NCBI RefSeq assembly: GCF_003610295.1
Contig: NZ_RAPV01000001.1
Span: 6,882,001-6,946,000 of the forward strand
Source: Paraburkholderia sp. BL23I1N1
Lineage (GTDB): Bacteria > Pseudomonadota > Gammaproteobacteria > Burkholderiales > Burkholderiaceae
Length of the DNA: 64,000 nucleotides
Direction of reading: 5' to 3'
Numbering within the stretch: position 1 is the first letter of the stretch; the number at the start of each line of letters is the position of its first letter. Of the stretch, positions 28,237 to 37,432 are shown piece after piece. The translations under genes were made by a program, and so were the position numbers. The notes beneath the pieces are model-generated. The model was not told the DNA's origin. It searched no databases and worked only from the letters and a program-made list of their open reading frames with translations.

Positions 28237-29583
28237 TCAGACCGCAGTGCCGGTGCTCAGGGTGCCGGCGAGGGCTGGCGCCACATCCAGCTTCACACCG
28301 GAGATCCTGGTGGCGTCCGCGTCGTAACTGCGCATTGCGACGACAAAAAACACCGCGGCTAATACGCTGCACAGAGGAATGAAGGTCAGCGCGTGCTGCA
28401 AACCCCATTGGTCGGACAGGACACCCGCCAGAAACGGACCCACGGCCAGGCCAAACACGTTTTGAAACAGGGAAAGGACGGCCGCGCCGGTAGAGCGCAC
28501 ACCTGGGTGAATGACGTCCATGGCAACGCCGGCAACCACACCGACGGTGCAGTTCATGAAAAAAGCGCCAAGAAGGATCAGCTTGAACTGTGTATCGCTC
28601 GTGTAGGTGCCGCCAAACGCCACCATGAAGATCACCGATGTGATCAGGCACAGTACGGACAGCGCGGGCAGCTTGTTGCGCGGTGTGCGAACGGCCAGGC
28701 GTCCCACCACAATGCCCCAGAACGTGCAGCTAAAGGCGCCGACCAGGACCACCGCCGCAGCCGCCTTGCCTGCAGCCTCCGGGGCCATGCCGTGGAAACG
28801 GTTTAGGTAGCTGGGCAGCCACGACCAGATGGCCGACACCGTAATCAGTTCTGCCGCCGCTCCGGCACAGAGCCACAACAGCGTGCGCGTGCGTGCCAGC
28901 GTGCCAAAGATGTGCTTGAGCGTCCCACCCAGAGACTGGGTTACCTGATTCGAGCCTGGCGTTAGCGCCACCGTCTTGTAGTCGCGCACGAGCAGATAAA
29001 GCAGGGCCAGCACGAGCCCGGGTACACCGACCACGCCAAAGGCGGCCTTCCAGCCCCACCTGGCCGCGATCATGCCCCCCAACACCACGCCCAGCACTGA
29101 ACCGAGCGATGGAGCAGCGAAGAAGGCGCCGAGCACGGCGCTGCGCAAGCGCTTGGGAAACAGTGTGGAGATCAGGGCTGCTCCCACTGAACCGTAGCCG
29201 GTTTCGCCCACCCCCACCATCGCACGCGCCACAAACAATTGACTGTAATTGGCGGTGAACATGCACGAGATAGTGGCGAGGCTCCATGCGATAGCCATCA
29301 CGACGATGCTCTTCACACGGCCCATGCGGTCGGCCACCAGCGCTACCGGCAATCCGCCCGCCCCCACCACGATGGAGATGATGGAAACCAGGGAACCCAA
29401 CTGTTTGTCACTCAGATGCCATTCGCTCTTGATGTGAGGAAATAGCGAAACGATCACCTGTCGGTCGATAAAATCGAACATCATGAGTGCGAAGGTCAGC
29501 GCGAATGCAAACCAGGCTTGCCGCCTGCTCGTCAGGTAGTCGTCGTTGTTGCCGGCCGCCGCGCCATCGGGTATCGCGTTCAT
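28237..29583 (-). CDS. MFS transporter (organic anion/spinster-like)
   Basis: A 448-residue major facilitator with 12 predicted helices. The helix 1 region FDFIDRQVIVSLFPHIKSEW and the loop 2-3 motif VALVADRMGRVKSI (motif A) are typical. The ATG at 29583 has GGGAG upstream; the open frame starts at 29667. It is clearly related to the MFS at 35450 (both have SDxxLGS after LFPxxK). It is upstream of BKACE copy 1 on the same strand and divergent from an AraC regulator, so it probably imports the carboxylate that the BKACE pathway uses. Confidence 0.88.
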   Translation of the reverse strand: MNAIPDGAAAGNNDDYLTSRRQAWFAFALTFALMMFDFIDRQVIVSLFPHIKSEWHLSDKQLGSLVSIISIVVGAGGLPVALVADRMGRVKSIVVMAIAWSLATISCMFTANYSQLFVARAMVGVGETGYGSVGAALISTLFPKRLRSAVLGAFFAAPSLGSVLGVVLGGMIAARWGWKAAFGVVGVPGLVLALLYLLVRDYKTVALTPGSNQVTQSLGGTLKHIFGTLARTRTLLWLCAGAAAELITVSAIWSWLPSYLNRFHGMAPEAAGKAAAAVVLVGAFSCTFWGIVVGRLAVRTPRNKLPALSVLCLITSVIFMVAFGGTYTSDTQFKLILLGAFFMNCTVGVVAGVAMDVIHPGVRSTGAAVLSLFQNVFGLAVGPFLAGVLSDQWGLQHALTFIPLCSVLAAVFFVVAMRSYDADATRISGVKLDVAPALAGTLSTGTAV

Positions 29584-29643
29584 GCTTGTCTCCCAACATT
29601 TTTTGAAATACCGGCCGTGGTCCTGACGCCTCGCGTGTTCAGA

Positions 29644-29678
29644 TGGTCCGCTTGTCGATCGGACCAATCAAGCTTGAT
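29644..29678. promoter_or_regulatory. Two adjacent palindromes between MFS and AraC genes
   Basis: TGGTCCG (29644-29650) and CGGACCA (29660-29666) form an inverted repeat with a 9-base spacer, followed without a gap by the 12-base perfect palindrome ATCAAGCTTGAT (29667-29678). They sit in the 179-base divergent region, where operators for the AraC-type regulator are expected. Confidence 0.4.
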
Positions 29679-29762
29679 AGTGTGGGTGTGATGGGTTTCC
29701 CCCGCTTGACATTACATGACACGGACTTATCATTTTGTGCCAGTCTTCTATTCAGTTTTCCG

Positions 29763-30797
29763 ATGTCGACACTTGTCCGCGCTGCGAGCTTAACCAACTA
29801 CAGCCAGGTCGCTCGTGCATCCGGACTGGACCCGGTGCGGATGCTTCTTGACGCGGGGTTAAGCCCGTGCGTACTGCGCGAGCCGGACCTCATGATTCCG
29901 GTCGAGCGTGTCGGACAACTGCTCCAGGCGTCCGCCACCCTGTCAGGCAACGAGAGTTTCGGACTGTGCATGGCCGAGACGCGCCTCTTGTCCAACCTCG
30001 GGGCGGTAGGATTGCTGATCCGCGACCAGGCAACGCTGCGCGACTCGCTCGACATGCTGATGCGCTACCAGGCCTTGCTCAACGGGGCGCTGTCGCTGGC
30101 GGTCGAGGAATACGGCGAACTGGTCATCATTCGCGAGGTGGTCATTGCTGGCAGTGCGCATCAGCCCACGCGCCAAAGGGTTGAGCTGGCGCTAGGTGTG
30201 ATGGTGCAGTTGATACGCCAGCTCCTCAAGACCGACTGGCAGCCGCGGCGGGTATGCTTCGAACATCCGGCGCCGCGCGACGCCAGTACACACCAACGGT
30301 TTTTTGGCAGTTGCGTCGAGTTCGACTATGACTTCAACTGCATTATCTGCTCGAAGGACGATCTCGACGCACGCAACCCGTCAGCCGATCCGGCCATGGC
30401 GCGCTACGCGCAGCAGTTGTTAGACGCGTCTGTCATGTCGCAGCAAGCGACCATGCTTGAGGACGTGCGGCGCACAATCCTGCTGCTGTTACCCAGTGGA
30501 CGCTGCGGCATCGAACAGGTGGCCGGGCACCTCGGCGTGGTGTGCCGCACGGTCCAGCGCCGGCTGGCGGAACAGGGGCAGAGCTTCTCGTCGATCGTCA
30601 ACGACGTCCGCAAGGAACTGAGCACGCGTCACGTCATCGAGAGCGATCGTCCCTTGACCGAGGTGGCGACTCTGCTCGGTTTTTCCGCTCCGAGCGCATT
30701 TTCCCGCTGGTATCACACGCAATTCGGTTGCAGCGCCAAAGAGAGCCGGGCGATGCGCGGCGCAGTGCGCGGACAGACGACAGACGAGGCTCTCTAA
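29763..30797 (+). CDS. AraC-family transcriptional regulator (arabinose-binding-domain type)
   Basis: A 344-residue regulator of the OruR/ArgR-like AraC group. The N-terminal domain starts VRAASLTNYSQVARASGLDP, and the C-terminal helix-turn-helix pair reads IEQVAGHLGVVCRTVQRRLA and LTEVATLLGFSAPSAFSRWY. The ATG at 29763 is preferred; an open frame from 29643 has no family similarity. The divergent MFS and the BKACE behind it are likely targets. Its stop overlaps the stop end of the convergent LysR gene by four bases. Confidence 0.88.
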   Translation: MSTLVRAASLTNYSQVARASGLDPVRMLLDAGLSPCVLREPDLMIPVERVGQLLQASATLSGNESFGLCMAETRLLSNLGAVGLLIRDQATLRDSLDMLMRYQALLNGALSLAVEEYGELVIIREVVIAGSAHQPTRQRVELALGVMVQLIRQLLKTDWQPRRVCFEHPAPRDASTHQRFFGSCVEFDYDFNCIICSKDDLDARNPSADPAMARYAQQLLDASVMSQQATMLEDVRRTILLLLPSGRCGIEQVAGHLGVVCRTVQRRLAEQGQSFSSIVNDVRKELSTRHVIESDRPLTEVATLLGFSAPSAFSRWYHTQFGCSAKESRAMRGAVRGQTTDEAL

Positions 30798-31723
30798 CGC
30801 GTCGTGCGGCGCGTCCCCTGGCGCTTCATGACGCCGCCGTATGACAGCGCTGTATCGATGAACCTCAGAACGCACGGCGAATGCTCGCGAACTCGATACG
30901 CCACCGCGATTTCGACCTGGTCTTCGAAGTCGCTTAAAGGTTTGAACACCACGCCGGGTTGAGCAAATCCCTGGATGGATTGAGGCACGAGGGCTACCCC
31001 ATAGCCCGCCGACGCCATGCTGACCGCAGTCATGAAATCGTTGACCCGATACTCGGGTTGCGCATCGAACCCACCGACGCGGCCAAGTCTGGCGAGATCT
31101 TCCGCGAAGCCCGCCGCCTCGTTAAACTGCGGCGCAATGAATGACACCCCCCGCAATTCGGAAGCCTTCACGGCTTTCACGCGCACAAGTGGGCTGTCCG
31201 CCGGCAGAGCAATCAGCAAGCGTTCGCGCTGAACGACTTTGGCCGTGACCCCATCGGGATAATGCGGGCGGGGCCGAATGAAACCGACATCGATAGTCCC
31301 GTCAGACAATCGCTCCAGTTGCGTCGGTGTTTCCATCGCCACGACGTGCATGCGGACGTCCGGGCTCGCCACCCTGAACGCCCTAAGCGTATCGGGCAGC
31401 AGCCCGGTTGTAACGGCCGAGCCGATATAGCCGAGCGCAACCTGACCCGCTTCTCCTCTTGCCGCCAGACGCCCGATGCGATCGGCGCGTTCCAGTTGCC
31501 GCAGTGCGGCCTTGGCTTCGACCAGAAAAACGTCCCCTGCATCGGTCAGCGTGATAGCCGCACGTTTGTTGCGGTTGAGCAACCGCACGCCGAGATCGGT
31601 TTCGAGCCGCTTGATCTGCTGGCTGAGCGCCGATTGTGCGATGTCGAGCCGGTCGGCTGTGTGAGCGAAGTGCAAGTCTTCGGCCAATGCGACGAACAGT
31701 TTGAGTTGCCGGCTATCGATCAT
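30794..31723 (-). CDS. LysR-type regulator of the glutarate module
   Basis: A 309-residue LysR regulator. The winged helix-turn-helix lies at about residues 2-60 (LKLFVALAEDLHFAHTADRL, then SALSQQIKRLE), followed by an inducer-binding domain. The ATG at 31723 is used; a TTG four codons earlier is possible. It is divergent from glaH with 99 bases between. In pseudomonads a LysR protein, GcdR, controls glutarate genes; by position this protein is a good candidate for a similar role, which is inference. Confidence 0.88.
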   Translation of the reverse strand: MIDSRQLKLFVALAEDLHFAHTADRLDIAQSALSQQIKRLETDLGVRLLNRNKRAAITLTDAGDVFLVEAKAALRQLERADRIGRLAARGEAGQVALGYIGSAVTTGLLPDTLRAFRVASPDVRMHVVAMETPTQLERLSDGTIDVGFIRPRPHYPDGVTAKVVQRERLLIALPADSPLVRVKAVKASELRGVSFIAPQFNEAAGFAEDLARLGRVGGFDAQPEYRVNDFMTAVSMASAGYGVALVPQSIQGFAQPGVVFKPLSDFEDQVEIAVAYRVREHSPCVLRFIDTALSYGGVMKRQGTRRTTR

Positions 31724-31734
31724 TTTTAATCTCA

Positions 31735-31744
31735 ATTCGCGAAT
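31735..31744. promoter_or_regulatory. Palindrome in the LysR-glaH intergenic region
   Basis: ATTCGCGAAT is a perfect 10-base palindrome just upstream of the LysR start and about 80 bases before glaH. This matches the T-N11-A-style location of LysR recognition sites, but no experiment supports it. Confidence 0.3.
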
Positions 31745-31822
31745 AAAAATGCAGTTTATACGTGTTTAACGAATCACAGATAAGGAGTCAAATAGCCATA
31801 CTTTCTTCCCAAGGACACCTTC

Positions 31823-32758
31823 ATGAGCTCCGTCACCGCATTGCCGATGGCTGCACCGGTCGATTCGCAACAGAAGTTTTCGATCCAGCGTCATCCGCAT
31901 CACGAACGTCTGCGTCATATCACGGTGCAACGTGACGCGTTGCAGACATTCTTCTCTTCAGTCAAAGACATCGACCTCCAGAACCTCGAATACGTGCCGT
32001 TCATGCGCTTTATGGTTGCGGATGCGCTCGAGCGCGCAGTCGGCAACGGTTTCGCCTCCGCACTTCGGCAACTCGTGCGGGATCGATCCACCGGCGGATT
32101 CACGCTGGGCGTCCAGGACGCGAGCGCCGACCCTCGCGACTTCGTCCGTTTCGGAACGGCAGTCGGGTACCTGCTTGGACCGGCGAATCACGACGCAATG
32201 TCCGGCACGTATTACGCGCGCTTCCTCGTGAAGAACACGGACGACAGCGACTCCTACCTGCGTCAGGCATACCGCCTGTTCACGCTGCACACAGACGGAA
32301 CCTTTGTCGACGAGCCGACCGAATGGCTGCTCATGATGAAGTTCGCGGAAGAGAACGCGACCGGAGGCGAGTCACGCTTCATGCATATCGACGACTGGAG
32401 CGAGCGCGACACGTTCCTCGACGATCCACTCGGCACCGGGCCATTTCTCTACAAGGCGCCCGGTTCTAAGAACGTCGACGCGCAGATCGAACGCCCCGTG
32501 TTTTTCCAGAGCGAGTATGGCCTGGCGATGTCGTTTATCGATCAGTTCGTACAGCCCCGTTCATCGGCCGAAGCGGTTTATCTGCATAACCTGTCGGCGT
32601 CGATGGAAGCGTCTTCCGCGACGCGCGAAGTACCGCTTCCCGTGGGCGACCTCGTGGTCCTCAACAACTATTTCTGGCTGCATGGCCGGGCGCCGTTCCA
32701 GAAGCATCCGGCGCTTCATCGTGAACTGATGCGCCAACGCGGAGTGTTCGCACAATGA
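31823..32758 (+). CDS. glaH: Glutarate 2-hydroxylase (GlaH/CsiD family)
   Basis: A 311-residue Fe(II)/2-oxoglutarate dioxygenase. GlaH hydroxylates glutarate to L-2-hydroxyglutarate with release of succinate and CO2. The iron ligands are His156 and Asp158 (LHTDGTFVDEPTEWLLMMKF) and His287 (YFWLHGRAPF); Arg300 is in place for 2-oxoglutarate. Length and motifs agree with E. coli CsiD. AAGGA lies at the ribosome-site distance. The stop overlaps the lhgO start (ATGA), so the two consecutive steps are translationally coupled. Confidence 0.94.
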   Translation: MSSVTALPMAAPVDSQQKFSIQRHPHHERLRHITVQRDALQTFFSSVKDIDLQNLEYVPFMRFMVADALERAVGNGFASALRQLVRDRSTGGFTLGVQDASADPRDFVRFGTAVGYLLGPANHDAMSGTYYARFLVKNTDDSDSYLRQAYRLFTLHTDGTFVDEPTEWLLMMKFAEENATGGESRFMHIDDWSERDTFLDDPLGTGPFLYKAPGSKNVDAQIERPVFFQSEYGLAMSFIDQFVQPRSSAEAVYLHNLSASMEASSATREVPLPVGDLVVLNNYFWLHGRAPFQKHPALHRELMRQRGVFAQ

Positions 32759-34035
32759 CGACCGTCCAGCATCACCGCGGCTATGACGCGGACGTCCTTA
32801 TCGTGGGTGGTGGCATCGTCGGGGTCTCGACGGCCATGCAACTGATCGAACGTCATCCGGGCCTGAGCGTGCTGCTGCTCGAGAAGGAGGCCTCACTCGC
32901 AGCTCACCAGTCCAGTCACAACAGCGGCGTGATTCACGCCGGCGTGTATTACGCGCCGGGAAGCCTCAAGGCCGAGTTCTGCAGGCGAGGCGCCGCCGCG
33001 ACCTATGAGTTCGCCCGCCGTCATGACGTGCGGGTCGAGCAATGCGGCAAGCTGATCGTCGCAACCGAAGACGTCGAAGTCGAAAGGCTGAATGCGCTCT
33101 ACGCACGTTGCGAGCAGAACCGGCTCGACCCGCAGATGCTCGATGAGGCTGCATTGAGGGAACTGGAACCGCGCATCGCGGGACGTGCAGCGATCCGCGT
33201 GGCAACGAGCGGCATTGCGGACTATCCGGCCATGACCACGACGATGGCCCGACTCGCGCAGGAGCGAGGCGCGCAGATTCTGCTGAACCAGCGTGTAGAC
33301 GCACTCCATGAGGACGAAAACGGCATGACCGCGGAAACGTCAGGCGACCGCTTCCGGGCAAAGCACGCCATCGTCTGCGCGGGACTGATGGCGGATCGCC
33401 TCGCGAAGATGTGCAATGTCGATCTCGATTTTCGGATCGTGCCATTTCGCGGTGAATACTATCGGTTGCCGGCAGAGAAGAACGACATCGTGAAGCACCT
33501 GATCTATCCGGTGCCAGATCCTGATCTGCCCTTTCTCGGCGTGCACCTGACGCGCATGATTGGAGGATATGTCACGGTGGGTCCAAACGCCGTGCTTGCG
33601 CTCGCGCGCGAGGGCTATCGCTGGCGCGACGCAAGTCTGAAGGATCTGGCCGACATGGCAACCTTCCCGGGCTTCTGGAAGATGCTCGGAAAGCATGGCG
33701 CATCGGGGCTCATCGAGATGCGCAACTCGCTATGGAAACGGGGCTATCTCGAACTGTGCCGCCGCTATTGTCCGGAACTCGCGCTGTCCGACCTCGAACC
33801 TTACCCGTCCGGCGTACGCGCGCAGGCCGTGATGGCGGACGGCAGCATGGTGCATGACTTCCTGATCCGCTCCTCGCAGCGCAGCCTGCATGTATGCAAC
33901 GCGCCGTCTCCGGCGGCGACCTCCGCGTTGCCGATCGGCGCCTATCTCGTCGACGAGTTCGACAAGCGTTTCGATCTTGCTCCACTTACGCGCCCGCATT
34001 CGAGAGAGCAGCTACATGGTCTGGCGATCGGGTAA
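32755..34035 (+). CDS. lhgO: L-2-hydroxyglutarate oxidase/dehydrogenase
   Basis: A 426-residue FAD-dependent enzyme that oxidises L-2-hydroxyglutarate to 2-oxoglutarate, with electrons going to the quinone pool. The FAD motif VLIVGGGIVGVSTAMQLIER is near the N-terminus, and the family motif SSHNSGVIHAGVYYAPGSLK follows. With GlaH it converts glutarate to 2-oxoglutarate without CoA. It overlaps glaH by four bases and is followed by a short hairpin. Confidence 0.94.
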   Translation: MTTVQHHRGYDADVLIVGGGIVGVSTAMQLIERHPGLSVLLLEKEASLAAHQSSHNSGVIHAGVYYAPGSLKAEFCRRGAAATYEFARRHDVRVEQCGKLIVATEDVEVERLNALYARCEQNRLDPQMLDEAALRELEPRIAGRAAIRVATSGIADYPAMTTTMARLAQERGAQILLNQRVDALHEDENGMTAETSGDRFRAKHAIVCAGLMADRLAKMCNVDLDFRIVPFRGEYYRLPAEKNDIVKHLIYPVPDPDLPFLGVHLTRMIGGYVTVGPNAVLALAREGYRWRDASLKDLADMATFPGFWKMLGKHGASGLIEMRNSLWKRGYLELCRRYCPELALSDLEPYPSGVRAQAVMADGSMVHDFLIRSSQRSLHVCNAPSPAATSALPIGAYLVDEFDKRFDLAPLTRPHSREQLHGLAIG

Positions 34036-34042
34036 GCACACG

Positions 34043-34061
34043 GCCGGGTGAAAGTCCCGGC
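34043..34061 (+). terminator. Hairpin directly after lhgO
   Basis: GCCGGG (34043-34048) and CCCGGC (34056-34061) form a GC-rich 6-base stem with a 7-base loop, eight bases past the lhgO stop and between convergent genes. No T-run follows, so it would be a weak or factor-assisted terminator. Confidence 0.4.
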
Positions 34062-34107
34062 ATGGGTTCACGTCGTCAAGCGCATGATGCTGCGTCAACA
34101 CGCGACG

Positions 34108-35316
34108 TCAAATGACGCCGTCAGCCTTTAACCGGGAAAGTTGCTCGCCGGACAACCCGAGCAACGTCTGGAGCACGTCGTCCGTGCCCTCCCCCAGTCG
34201 AGGCGGGGCGCTTCGTACCGGCAGGCGCGCGCCGTCGAAACGCCAGGGCGGAGCGAGCACTTGCGTGCTGCCAACCTCCGGATGCGAATGCGTCGTTACG
34301 AGTCCGGCATCCGTCGCGCGCTTCGAGGTCAGCGCTTCGTGGAGCCCGAGCACTTCACCGCATGGAATGCCGGCCTGCGTCAGACGGTCGAGCAGACTGC
34401 GGCGCGCTCTTCGTCCAATCTCGCGATCGATTTCGGGCACCAGCACCGCCCGATTCGCAGCGCGGCCGATATTGGTCTGGAAGCGATCGTCCTCGGCAAG
34501 ATCGGGCCGTTCGATCACCTCGCGGCAAAAGCGCACAAACTGGTTATTGTTGCCGACCGTGATGACGAGCGGGCCGTCCGCGGCATCGAACACACCGTAA
34601 GGGACGATTGAAGGATGCGCGTTTCCGTAACGCGGCGTGTCCTCGCCCGAGATCAACGCTTCCATCCCGCAATACGAAGTGATCATCAGTCCGCAATCGA
34701 ACAACGCCATTTCAATGTGGTGTCCCTTGCCGGTTCGTTGACGCTCGAAGAGTGCCGCCAGAATGGCCTGGGCCGAGTACATCCCGGTGAACATGTCGAC
34801 TGCGGCGATCCCGAATTTTAACGGGGGCTGGCTGGCCTCGCCGTTGAGCGCCATCAGCCCGGCCTCGCCCTGAACCACCAGATCGTAGCCGGGACGTGCG
34901 GCTTCCGGTCCCGTGCGGTCGTAGCCGGAAATCGAGCAGTAGATCAGGCCCTCGTGATTCTGCTTCAGCTGCTCGTATCCGAGACCCAGCTTCTCCATGC
35001 CGCCGAACTTGAAATTCTGGATCACGACGTCGCTCTTCTGAGCCAGATCCCGCGCGATCTGCTGGCCCTCGGCGGTTTGCAGGTCGAGGCTCACGGAGCG
35101 CTTGTTGCGGTTGACGCTATTGAAATAGGCCGTCTCGGTCGATCCAATGCGCAAGCCCCAATCGCGCGTGTCGTCGCCGCGTTTCGGGTGCTCGACCTTG
35201 ATCACTTCGGCGCCGAGGTCGCCCAGCACCATGCCGCACCACGGGCCCGCCAGTACGCGGGAAAAATCGAGCACGCGCACGCCTGCGAGCGGCAGAGAGG
35301 AGTTCAGGTCTGACAT
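34108..35316 (-). CDS. Class III (CaiB/BaiF) CoA-transferase, likely glutarate CoA-transferase
   Basis: A 402-residue family III CoA-transferase. The N-terminal motif GVRVLDFSRVLAGPWCGMVL and the catalytic Asp174 (FGIAAVDMFTGMYSAQ) are present. Members close to this sequence include succinyl-CoA:glutarate CoA-transferase (SUGCT, GcdG). Lying convergent with glaH-lhgO, it fits the second glutarate route through glutaryl-CoA, but no glutaryl-CoA dehydrogenase gene is present in the window. The substrate is inferred from context. Confidence 0.85.
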   Translation of the reverse strand: MSDLNSSLPLAGVRVLDFSRVLAGPWCGMVLGDLGAEVIKVEHPKRGDDTRDWGLRIGSTETAYFNSVNRNKRSVSLDLQTAEGQQIARDLAQKSDVVIQNFKFGGMEKLGLGYEQLKQNHEGLIYCSISGYDRTGPEAARPGYDLVVQGEAGLMALNGEASQPPLKFGIAAVDMFTGMYSAQAILAALFERQRTGKGHHIEMALFDCGLMITSYCGMEALISGEDTPRYGNAHPSIVPYGVFDAADGPLVITVGNNNQFVRFCREVIERPDLAEDDRFQTNIGRAANRAVLVPEIDREIGRRARRSLLDRLTQAGIPCGEVLGLHEALTSKRATDAGLVTTHSHPEVGSTQVLAPPWRFDGARLPVRSAPPRLGEGTDDVLQTLLGLSGEQLSRLKADGVI

Positions 35317-35449
35317 GGCAAGTCCGTATTTGCAGAAGTTTCTGGCTCGCCCGGCGTAAGCGGTGTAGTTGGCCCATCAAGGCGGACCACTCGGAACATG
35401 GACATCGGAAAACGTCCAGTCAATGAGGTTCGCGACGCCGGCGGCACGG

Positions 35450-36745
35450 TCAGCCGCGTCGCGCTTCCACGATGTAGCGCCACCGGCCAATGAGGTACAC
35501 CGTTAAGGGCAGAACTGCCGCGAGCGGAAGCCAGCGCAACGCGCCTTGAAGACCCACCGCGTCCGCTACCACACCGGTGAAAAAGGGGCCAGCCGCGAGG
35601 CCCAAGATATTGTTGAACAGCGTCAACGTGGCAAATGCCGAGCCATGGATAGCCGGTGGTGTGGCCCCAGCGATAATCGCGCTACATGTACCGAACGAAC
35701 TGGCAAGGAAAAACACCGCCGGCGCAAGGAGCGCGAGTTGCAGATTACCCGGCGGCAAGCGGAACGCGATCGCAAGCAGGATGCCTAGCACGAGGCAGTA
35801 GCCAATGGCCATGTTCCACCTCTTAAGCGACGAGTCTCCGCTGATCCGGTCGGTGATCACACCGCACAGGAGTTGGCCCATGCCGCTGACAAGGACAAGG
35901 CCGGCCGCCACTATGGCAGCCTTGCTGACAGGCATGCCCCAGTAGCGATTCAGGTAGCTGGGCAGCCATACGAAAAGCGTGCCCTGAATGAATATCTGCA
36001 GGGCGCTGCCGAGGTACGCGCAAAAGACGGAACGGGACGGAAACAGGCCAGAGAAAAGCGCTCGAGGCGTCAGTTTCAGACGCTCGGACACCGGCGTTCC
36101 GCTCGCATTGTCCGCATGCGCACGCGCGAGCCTTTTTTCCGTGACGACGAAGAAGTAAATGATCACCAGCCCAAAACCAAAGATCGCCATCAGACCCATC
36201 GACCAGCGCCAGCCAAAGTGAGTCGCAACGATGCCGGAAAGCGAAACACCGAGTACGGACCCAAAGGCAGCGGCAGACGTAAAGCCGCCGGCAATGGTAG
36301 ACCGCAGACGCTTTGGAAAGATGCTCATGAGCATCGCGAGTCCGACACTTCCGTAGGCAGCCTCGCCGACACCAACGAAGATCCGCGCGACGAACATCTC
36401 GTGGTAGCTGCTGGCAATCGCGCACCCGAGCGTGGCGACACTCCACAGCGCAGCCATCAATGCAATGCTTTTGACACGTCCCCAACGGTCCGCGATTATG
36501 GAAAATGGGAGAGTCAGCACGCCGACCGCCAACGGCACCACGCCGCTAATCGAACCGAGCTTTGTATCGGAAAGCTGCCACTGCACTTTCAGGATCGGGA
36601 ACAAGGCATTGAGCGCCTGCCGCGACATGTAGTCGGACAGTAAGAGGCAAAACATCAATGCAAATACCACCCACGCGTAGGTTCGGGCGCCACGGGTAAC
36701 CGCCGCCGACTCGGCCGGCACTACGCTACTTGTATAAAGGTTCAA
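35450..36745 (-). CDS. MFS transporter, candidate carboxylate importer
   Basis: A 431-residue major facilitator with 12 predicted helices. The helix 1 region is LLLSDYMSRQALNALFPILK, and motif A reads SIIADRWGRVKSIAL. It is related to the MFS at 28237. It lies upstream of the CoA-transferase gene on the same strand, with 133 bases between, and may import glutarate or a related dicarboxylate. A degenerate copy of the GntR-type palindrome stands about 270 bases upstream. Confidence 0.88.
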   Translation of the reverse strand: MNLYTSSVVPAESAAVTRGARTYAWVVFALMFCLLLSDYMSRQALNALFPILKVQWQLSDTKLGSISGVVPLAVGVLTLPFSIIADRWGRVKSIALMAALWSVATLGCAIASSYHEMFVARIFVGVGEAAYGSVGLAMLMSIFPKRLRSTIAGGFTSAAAFGSVLGVSLSGIVATHFGWRWSMGLMAIFGFGLVIIYFFVVTEKRLARAHADNASGTPVSERLKLTPRALFSGLFPSRSVFCAYLGSALQIFIQGTLFVWLPSYLNRYWGMPVSKAAIVAAGLVLVSGMGQLLCGVITDRISGDSSLKRWNMAIGYCLVLGILLAIAFRLPPGNLQLALLAPAVFFLASSFGTCSAIIAGATPPAIHGSAFATLTLFNNILGLAAGPFFTGVVADAVGLQGALRWLPLAAVLPLTVYLIGRWRYIVEARRG

Positions 36746-37432
36746 TTCTGTCTCCTCCGATGATTCACTAAATTCATACTGAATCGTGCCGCTTGATGTC
36801 GTCTGGTCCGCGTGAAGCAGGACCTCTGCGCCAGGACCGGTAGTGGTTTCTGCTGACCGTCAGCATCGCCGGACGCTTTCTTTGTGTCGCCGTGCGCGCT
36901 TTGGATTTCGACGCTTATTTCAAGCATCTTGATGATAGGTGTTGCGCCAAAGCCTCCCTTGTAGCCGCGAAGCTCCAGACGATGAACACTGATTTCAGGA
37001 TAGCACTGAGAATTATTTTTGGCGACATTAATTATTTGACGCGCACGAAGCATCATATCTGAGCGTAGAGACGAATGGCTGCGAAGCGGCATAAACCAGA
37101 AGCGAAGCTAAGGTTCGCAATATTGAGAGTGCGACGAAACGCGATCACGTGCGCGACATGCTGGCCAACCTGGTTCGTTGTCAACGCCGGCCGTTTCGTC
37201 GGTTCTGGTGGATGTCTGGTATGCGGTGTCTGCTCTTAAGCGAGCGTACCCAGCGTCGAGGAGAGGATAAATGAGCGGGAAACGAGGCCGATTCCGACGC
37301 CATGACATCCCAACTCGTCCCTACTCTATAGGGAACGTCCCGATCAATTCGTGCGACATCGCGACGACGATAGACGGGCCGCCGCCAGTGGAAAACTCGA
37401 CGCGGCGTTCCAAACCATGGAACGCCGGGCAA
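36746..37432. other. Long intergenic region between MFS and GntR genes
   Basis: About 690 bases with no recognised gene. A 116-codon minus-strand open frame (to 37092) shows no family features. The region contains a degenerate operator at 37016-37034 and a 6-base inverted repeat GATTCA/TGAATC near 36762-36785 close to the MFS start. It probably serves as a long 5' leader and promoter for the MFS gene. Confidence 0.5.
37016..37034. promoter_or_regulatory. Degenerate GntR-type operator (site 1)
   Basis: TTTTTGGCGACATTAATTA differs by one base in its core (TGGCGACA instead of TGTCGACA) from the four sites at 38.4, 39.4, 41.35 and 41.5 kb and shares their T-rich and ATTAAT flanks. It lies about 270 bases upstream of the MFS start. 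Confidence 0.4.

Noticed and set aside
29764..29771. A further TGTCGACA at the AraC start codon (also at 49788 in the intron and 51113 in the citrate symporter)
   Set aside because: These lack the T-rich and ATTAAT flanks of the five clustered sites and lie in coding or intron sequence, so they are treated as chance matches.
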